Notes under the pieces: generated by a model
Told to the model about the DNA's origin: nothing
Databases searched by the model: none
What the model saw: only the letters and a program-made list of their open reading frames with translations
DNA from: Eubacteriaceae bacterium
Lineage (GTDB): Bacteria; Bacillota; Clostridia; Eubacteriales; Eubacteriaceae
Direction of reading: 5' to 3'
DNA: 64,000 bases
NCBI GenBank assembly: GCA_012522805.1
Contig: JAAYJS010000018.1
Coordinates: forward strand, 1-64,000
Position numbers and translations under genes: made by a program
In this document: in pieces, positions 58,213-64,000 of the stretch
Numbering within the stretch: the first letter of the stretch is position 1
How the letters are laid out: the number at the start of each line of letters is the position of its first letter

Positions 58213-59096
58213 TCATAGTATTCGGTTTTTGAGACAGATATCAATAAAACTTTTCATTTGCCTGGTTCGCACCTTGGACTTTAAATAAACGAGCTTTAAA
58301 GACCAAGGAAAGGTGGGGTTTTCAGATGAACTTGGTGTATTTTTTTTGATGAATAATTGTCGATAAGGGGTTTAGGTAAAATGGATACCCCCTGATTTGC
58401 GGCGACCATTTCGATGATTAAATCCCATTGGTTGCTTTCAAAAACGATGTTGGGTTCAAATCCGGCTTGGCGACAGGTGTCGACAAACACACCGTGATAC
58501 ATAAAATCTTTTTCGACTTGAAAAAACTTTTCGCGATGCAAGGTGGCAAAATCCACGGTGTCGGCTGACCTCAAACGGTGGCTGTTTCCAACTAAGAGCA
58601 CTGCCTCGGATGTAAAGACTTTGTGTATGACAAAGCGGTCGTCGTCGAAGGGGGTAATGGCAACGCCCATATCCAATTCATTTTCCAACAGTTTCTCGAT
58701 GATGTGGGTGGAGGTGGCGTCGTTGATCGTTAAGGACACAGAAGGTATCTTTTTTTTGAATTCGTAGATGACGGAATAAAAGAAAATACTGCCGGCCGTC
58801 GGGGGCAATCCGAAACGCAAAACATCGTCCTGTTTTCCCAGTTCATCGTAGAGGATCTTTTTCTTTTCGTCGTAATAATCAAAAAAGTCTTTTGCAAACC
58901 GGTAAACCAGCTCTCCCTGCTTTGTCAGGGTCAGCTTTCTACGAGAACGGTCGATGAGGGTCGTTTGCAACTCCTCCTCTAAATTACGCACGGCTTTGCT
59001 GACGGCGGATTGACTGATATAATTTTTTTCAGCGGCTTTTGTAAAGCTTTCACACTCGACGGTGTGTACAAAATACGCTAAGTTTAAAAAGGGCAT
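58213..59096 (-). pseudogene. LysR-family regulator with 1-nt C-terminal frameshift near 58309
   Basis: FVHTVECESFTKAAEKNYISQSAVSKAVRNLEEELQTTLIDRSRRKLTLT; ORF stops at 58296 after KTPPFLGL but another frame continues (P)WSLKLVYLKSKVRTRQMKSFIDICLKNRIL* to 58213. Confidence 0.85.
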
Positions 59097-59337
59097 GGCA
59101 CACTCCATAAGCATTTCAGTTTCAATTCGATCAAACCACAAGCGGTTGCTTTGACTATAACAAAAAATCATGAAAGAAATCTGATTTGATGAATCAATTC
59201 AAAGAAATTGTAGAAATTATAAGGGATGGTTTGAACAGACCATCCATAAAGAAAACAAAACGAACCGATTTTTTTAAAAACAAAAAGTCGGTTCGTCAGT
59301 CGCGTCCATCAATTGCAGGGACGCCATGAAGTTGTAA

Positions 59338-60090
59338 TCAAATGACGCCCTTTTCCTGTAAGATATTTAAAAAATAAACGATTTGTATCCGCCACCAAGG
59401 CCAATCGTGGTTCACATCGTATCCCCAATAATCCACAAAGGCCGGTATTTGCTTTGCAAGAAAAGCGGCTTCTAATTTTCGGGTGTCCTCTATGCTCGGT
59501 TCCTCCCAAGCGCCCTGTCCGGTACAGACGATGATGTTGCCCCTTCGGTACTTGTCCAAAAACCAAGGATCGTAGAGATTCCACAAATAATCCGTGGGGG
59601 AGTTTTCATAAACGCCGATATCACTGCCGTAATCGCCGACGAAAAACCGTGCATCGTATATACCGCTTAAAGCGATGGTCGTGTCAAAGACATCCGGGTG
59701 TCTTAAATAAAAATTCATGGCGTGGTAGCCGCCCATGCTGCAGCCGGTGGCGATCATGGCGCCCTGGTAGCCGCTTAAGTGCTTAACCGTTGGGATAAAC
59801 TCTTCAACGATATAGCGATCGTAGCGGTTGTGCATCTGACCCTTGTCGTGGGGCGAAGCATTTTGATTCAACCAAGATTCATAGTCCACGGAATCCGGTG
59901 TAAAAACTTGAATAGCACCGGATTGAATGAACCCGCGGCACGCTTCTATCATGCCGAAGTCTTCGTACTCATAATAACGACCGCCGGAAGAGGGGAAAAC
60001 CACCATGGGTTTGCCGCTGTGTCCGTAGGTTTTAAAAAACATTTCGCGATTTAAATGTGCACTGTAATGTTGATGTTGCTCAATTTTCAA
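59338..60090 (-). CDS. Putative esterase (alpha/beta hydrolase, esterase D-like)
   Basis: GCSMGGYHAMNFYLRHPDVFDTTIALSGIYD nucleophile elbow; TTG start overlapping the upstream stop (ATTGA). Confidence 0.87.
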   Translation of the reverse strand: MKIEQHQHYSAHLNREMFFKTYGHSGKPMVVFPSSGGRYYEYEDFGMIEACRGFIQSGAIQVFTPDSVDYESWLNQNASPHDKGQMHNRYDRYIVEEFIPTVKHLSGYQGAMIATGCSMGGYHAMNFYLRHPDVFDTTIALSGIYDARFFVGDYGSDIGVYENSPTDYLWNLYDPWFLDKYRRGNIIVCTGQGAWEEPSIEDTRKLEAAFLAKQIPAFVDYWGYDVNHDWPWWRIQIVYFLNILQEKGVI

Positions 60091-61283
60091 TGGTTCTCCT
60101 CCTCCAGTCGACTGATGTAGTCGATGATTTCCATCATCTTCTCTTCGGTTTCACAACGAAACAAATAACCGTAATTACCCATGACGGCAGAGAAAATATC
60201 CGGCATCTCCACATTGGATAGGATGTACTCACCGTAGTTGTGGTCGATATCCTCTCTGGAATGTACGTAATGTCTGCGGTGTTTCCGGGCGATGTAGCAG
60301 CAATAATAGGGACGTGTAATCGGAGCAGAAAAATCCTCTCCCAATACGATGTTGGCGTATTCGCTGTACATGTCGATATCGTTGGCATAGTTGAACATAT
60401 CCATGGTCATGCCACCCGGTGGACGGCAATTAACCTCTAAACCGACCAATTGACCGGTATCTTTTAACCTGAAAAATTCAAAATGGAAGAAGCGCTCCTT
60501 AACATTAAAAGCTTCCACACATTTTTTTCCGGCTTCCTCTAAGTCCTTGGGAATGTCCCTGGGAATATAATAATACATATCTGTATCGTCTTCGATGATA
60601 TCCAAAACCGGCTTGTCGTAAATCAGGGTGGACATAAACACCACATTGCCATCGCGGTCTGTTAAACCGTCGAAGGTGACGATGTCGCCGTCGACGTAAG
60701 CTTCCATGATGTAGGGGATGCGATCGCCGGTAATGAGTTGGTCCTCCCGATCTCTAAAAAAATGGGCCAGCTCTTCGCCGTTCTGGATATTATGGGTGTC
60801 CAAGGCGCCAACACCGATATTCGGTTTGATGCAAACAGGGTAGCCCAATTCTTTGGCCAGCAATTTGGCATCGTCCTGACCGGTAAACACACGGCCTTCT
60901 GCTACGGGAATACCGATTTGGCGATACACTTCCTTCATGGCGGATTTGGCTTTGATCCGATCCATATCTTCATTTTTAAATCCACTAACATTGAAATCCG
61001 TCCGCAAGGCGGCGTCCAATTCCAACCAATGCTCGTTTTGGGATTCTATGCGATCGATCTTACCGTACTTGTGGGTAAAAAAACCGCAGGCTTTTAAGAC
61101 TTCGTCGTAGTTTTCTAAAGAATCCACTCGGTAGTACTCGGTTAAGGCATCTCTTAATTCCTGGGTCAGGCCTTCGTAGGGTGTGTCGCCGATACCCAAC
61201 ACCTTGACCCCTTTTTCATTGAGACGAAAGACAAAATTTTGAAAATTGTCCGGGAAATGTGGTGAGATAAAAATATAGTTCAT
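60087..61283 (-). CDS. ATP-grasp domain carboxylate-amine ligase-like protein
   Basis: KELGYPVCIKPNIGVGALDTH, YIMEAYVDGDIVTFDGL, FFHFEFFRLKDTGQLVGLEVNCRPPGGMTMDM. Confidence 0.9.
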   Translation of the reverse strand: MNYIFISPHFPDNFQNFVFRLNEKGVKVLGIGDTPYEGLTQELRDALTEYYRVDSLENYDEVLKACGFFTHKYGKIDRIESQNEHWLELDAALRTDFNVSGFKNEDMDRIKAKSAMKEVYRQIGIPVAEGRVFTGQDDAKLLAKELGYPVCIKPNIGVGALDTHNIQNGEELAHFFRDREDQLITGDRIPYIMEAYVDGDIVTFDGLTDRDGNVVFMSTLIYDKPVLDIIEDDTDMYYYIPRDIPKDLEEAGKKCVEAFNVKERFFHFEFFRLKDTGQLVGLEVNCRPPGGMTMDMFNYANDIDMYSEYANIVLGEDFSAPITRPYYCCYIARKHRRHYVHSREDIDHNYGEYILSNVEMPDIFSAVMGNYGYLFRCETEEKMMEIIDYISRLEEENH

Positions 61284-61433
61284 TGAGCATTCTCCTTTTG
61301 CTTGTTAGAGTATTTTATCATTTTATGTTAACGTTGACAATGTTGGGTGTACAATGTCCGAATGGTTGTTGCATGGTCGAATCATCTTCGCTAAGAGATA
61401 CAGGGAAGCATTTGATGGCCACGCTTAAACACA

Positions 61434-62093
61434 TTAAAATAAAGGCGCATCGGAAACATAATACCAATCCATACCATGGATGTGAATGATGGCGTCTCCC
61501 TCTTCGCCGGTATCGATGTTAAAAGTCGTATAACCCGGTGCCATGCCGTAGGTTTTAACCTCATAAACTTCTATGGAAATGCTGGTTCGACTTACCTGAA
61601 GAACCCGGTACAAGGCGGCGTAGGCATCCGTATCCGTCCGATACTGCAGGGTGTTGCTATCGGATCCGTCTTCATGTTTTCCAAAATAATAATAATGGCC
61701 CAAATTGTCCGTCCACTGACCCGCAATCGAGTTGATGAGATCCGTTTGGGCTTCTCGGTCGACAAATCGGAAAAAGGCAGAGACGATGGCGCTCTGTCTG
61801 CCACTTTCATCCACTGCTATGCTGTTGACGTGAACGTCCTGATCCAGCACCAGGGGCTTTTGGTATCGGGCGCTTGTGGTATCGGGATCGCTGCCATCCA
61901 AGGTGTAGTAAACTGTTACATTATTTCCTTTAGGCGGTGTGATGGTTAAAGTTTGAGGTGCTTCGTATTTTTTTTCAACTAAGGAATATTCCGGCGGTTG
62001 CAACACTTCCTCTTCTGTGGTGGGTTTTTGTTGACAGCCCCAAAAAGTAAAGATCGATGCGAGGATGACGAGGACTAATAATATCTTTTTCAT
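61434..62093 (-). CDS. Lipoprotein with chitobiase/beta-hexosaminidase C-terminal-like (Ig-fold) domain
   Basis: Lipobox FTFWGCQQ; QTLTITPPKGNNVTVYYTLDGSDPDTTSARYQKPLVLDQDVHVNSIAVDESGRQS. Confidence 0.75.
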   Translation of the reverse strand: MKKILLVLVILASIFTFWGCQQKPTTEEEVLQPPEYSLVEKKYEAPQTLTITPPKGNNVTVYYTLDGSDPDTTSARYQKPLVLDQDVHVNSIAVDESGRQSAIVSAFFRFVDREAQTDLINSIAGQWTDNLGHYYYFGKHEDGSDSNTLQYRTDTDAYAALYRVLQVSRTSISIEVYEVKTYGMAPGYTTFNIDTGEEGDAIIHIHGMDWYYVSDAPLF

Positions 62094-62243
62094 TGTGGTT
62101 CTCCCCATGGTAGTTTGTTCTATTTTACCATAAATTCCATTCGCTTAATAGCTGGGTAAAGGCTATCGACGATGGCGCTTTCTCATTTTAAAACATCCTT
62201 TTAAGCTAAGTAGCCTATAATGGACTCAACTAGAAGGAGGTCT

Positions 62244-62561
62244 ATGATGAAGAAGAAGACGGGATTTATTTTTATGGGCCCTTACGACCCCAAGGTCCAC
62301 CATGCAACTTTTGATACCAAGGTCTTTACCGGCAACATCTGCACTGCCTGCAATTTAGAGGAGGCAAAAGAAGTGGCTTGTCGGATGATGGCCGACGGTG
62401 TCGGTATGATCGAGTTGTGCGGCGCCTTCGGTGCTGAAGGTGCACAGGAAATCATCAAAGCGACGGAGGGCAAGGTGGCGGTTGGCTATGTCGTTCACGA
62501 TCGGGAACAGGATCCGCTATTCGAAGAATTTTTTAAAAAGAAAAAGCCCCAAAACGATTGA
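62244..62561 (+). CDS. Small conserved protein (DUF6506-like)
   Basis: KTGFIFMGPYDPKVHHATFDTKVFTGNICTACNLEEAKEVACRMMADGVGMIELCGAFGAEGA; SD aaggagg. Confidence 0.65.
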   Translation: MMKKKTGFIFMGPYDPKVHHATFDTKVFTGNICTACNLEEAKEVACRMMADGVGMIELCGAFGAEGAQEIIKATEGKVAVGYVVHDREQDPLFEEFFKKKKPQND

Positions 62562-62583
62562 CCATGGACATAAATTTTCATGT

Positions 62584-62606
62584 AAGACAGCTGAAGCTGT
62601 CTTTTT
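62584..62606 (+). terminator. Rho-independent terminator
   Basis: AAGACAGCTgaAGCTGTCTTTTT. Confidence 0.8.
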
Positions 62607-62885
62607 AAATTTTGGCTCGTTGAAACGGCTTTGCCATTCATCGCTATGGGGTCTCCTCGTCACGAAAATTAGCGAAAATTTATTGGGGAAAGATTGAATT
62701 TGATCCCTTGTCAGGTTATAGTTAAGCTCGAAGGAATGATATAAGAAGATCACGTTTAGTGGCTTTAAAGAAGGTCTGATAGCCCTTTTTTGAAAGAGGA
62801 TAGGGCTGTCGTAGGATTAGAAAAAAATTAAACCATTTCGACTGCATTGAAAATTCTAAAATGCCCATACATTCAAGGAGGAACC

Positions 62886-64000
62886 ATGGATATTTACCGT
62901 CAAGCGCTGCTTTTGCATCAAGAGCAACAAGGAAAAATTTCAACAGAATTAAAAGGAGATCTGAACACAAAGGAGGATTTATCCCTGGTGTATTCACCGG
63001 GTGTTGCGGAACCTTGCAGAGAAATCCACAAAAACATCGATGAGGTCTATCGATACACTTGGAAGGGCAACACCATTGCCGTTGTTTCCAACGGGACAGC
63101 TGTTTTAGGACTGGGAGATATCGGACCGGAGGCGGCGCTACCCGTCATGGAGGGAAAGTGCTGTTTGTTTAAACGGTTTGGCGGTGTCAATGCCGTTCCC
63201 ATCGTTTTGAAAACCAAAGACCCCGACGAAGTCGTCGAGATTGTCAAACAGCTCTCTCCCACTTTTGGCGGTATCAACCTTGAGGATATCAGTGCACCGG
63301 CTTGTATTGAAATCGAACGTCGGTTAAAAGAAGAGCTGGACATACCCGTATTCCATGACGATCAGCATGGTACGGCCATTGTCGTCACAGCGGGGTTGAT
63401 CAACGCTTTAAAGTTGGTGGATAAAAAACCGGAAGAATGCGTTGCGGTCATTTCCGGTGTTGGAGCGGCAGGATCTTCCATCATCCGCATGATGTTGGAC
63501 TTGGGCATTTCCAACATTTATGGCTTTAACAGCCGAGGCATCTTAAATCGCAATGAAAAGAATGATTACAGCAATCCCCTATATCGGGAACTATCGGAAA
63601 TAACCAATAAGGACGGGGAAGATCTCAGCTTGGAAGAAGCGATGACAAAGGCAGATATTTTTATCGGCGTCAGCGTGAAGGACAAAATCAACAAGCAGAT
63701 GGTTAAAAGCATGAAGAGAAATCCCATTGTTTTTGCCATGGCCAATCCGGATCCGGAAATTCCTTACCAGGATGCCCGGGAAGCCGGAGCGACAGTCGTT
63801 GGGACGGGTCGATCGGATTTCCCCAACCAAATCAACAATGTTTTAGCCTTTCCCGGATTATTTAAAGGTGCTTTAGCGGCAAAGGCTACAGTCATTAACG
63901 AAGAAATGAAATTAGCAGCGGCGTATTCCTTGGCCAATCTCGTTTCCCAAGACGAGCTGAGGGAAGAGTACGTTATACCCTCTCCCTTTGATGAACGGGT
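62886..64000 (+). CDS. NAD(P)-dependent malic enzyme, partial at right edge
   Basis: DLSLVYSPGVAEPCREI, GTAVLGLGDIGPEAALPVMEGKCCLFKRFGGVNAVPI, INLEDISAPACIEIERRL, VFHDDQHGTAIVV. Confidence 0.94.
   Translation, partial: MDIYRQALLLHQEQQGKISTELKGDLNTKEDLSLVYSPGVAEPCREIHKNIDEVYRYTWKGNTIAVVSNGTAVLGLGDIGPEAALPVMEGKCCLFKRFGGVNAVPIVLKTKDPDEVVEIVKQLSPTFGGINLEDISAPACIEIERRLKEELDIPVFHDDQHGTAIVVTAGLINALKLVDKKPEECVAVISGVGAAGSSIIRMMLDLGISNIYGFNSRGILNRNEKNDYSNPLYRELSEITNKDGEDLSLEEAMTKADIFIGVSVKDKINKQMVKSMKRNPIVFAMANPDPEIPYQDAREAGATVVGTGRSDFPNQINNVLAFPGLFKGALAAKATVINEEMKLAAAYSLANLVSQDELREEYVIPSPFDER

Overview
This 64 kb window looks like a low-GC Firmicutes/Clostridia-type chromosome (Shine-Dalgarno and promoter style, type III glutamine synthetase, TPP riboswitches, DUF348/3D-domain protein). 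No phage, CRISPR-cas or intact transposon was seen. Main contents: (i) two adjacent loci encoding non-pyrrolysine MttB-superfamily methyltransferases, with a corrinoid protein, BCCT, MFS and EamA transporters, a GntR regulator and a divergent sigma-54 activator facing a consensus -24/-12 promoter; (ii) a VanX-like dipeptidase/TraX pair, pgi, glnN, a metal P-type ATPase/HMA/ArsR cassette, murE, an IPKTG-anchored surface protein and a metal-binding lipoprotein; (iii) a sugar kinase/dehydrogenase/aldolase operon; (iv) nifS-nifU-pyridoxal kinase, cysK, mutY and ilvE; (v) two thiamine operons, each behind a TPP riboswitch (thiSFGH plus a thiE/tenI-like gene; thiM-thiE-HAD-thiD); (vi) a CoA-transferase/MFS/LysR locus, an ATP-grasp/esterase pair and a malic enzyme running off the right edge. 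Four tRNA genes are visible (2 Asn, 2 Ser). The most striking non-standard signal is a concentration of broken genes: four conserved genes carry one in-frame stop with both halves otherwise intact (sigma-54 activator, type III glutamine synthetase, FGGY kinase, thiE/tenI-like), two have a 1-nt frameshift at a homopolymer (flavoprotein, LysR), three are C-terminal gene relics (SorC, PucR, serine recombinase), and one tRNA-Asn copy is degenerate behind an intact promoter. All product calls come from reading motifs by eye; no database search was run.
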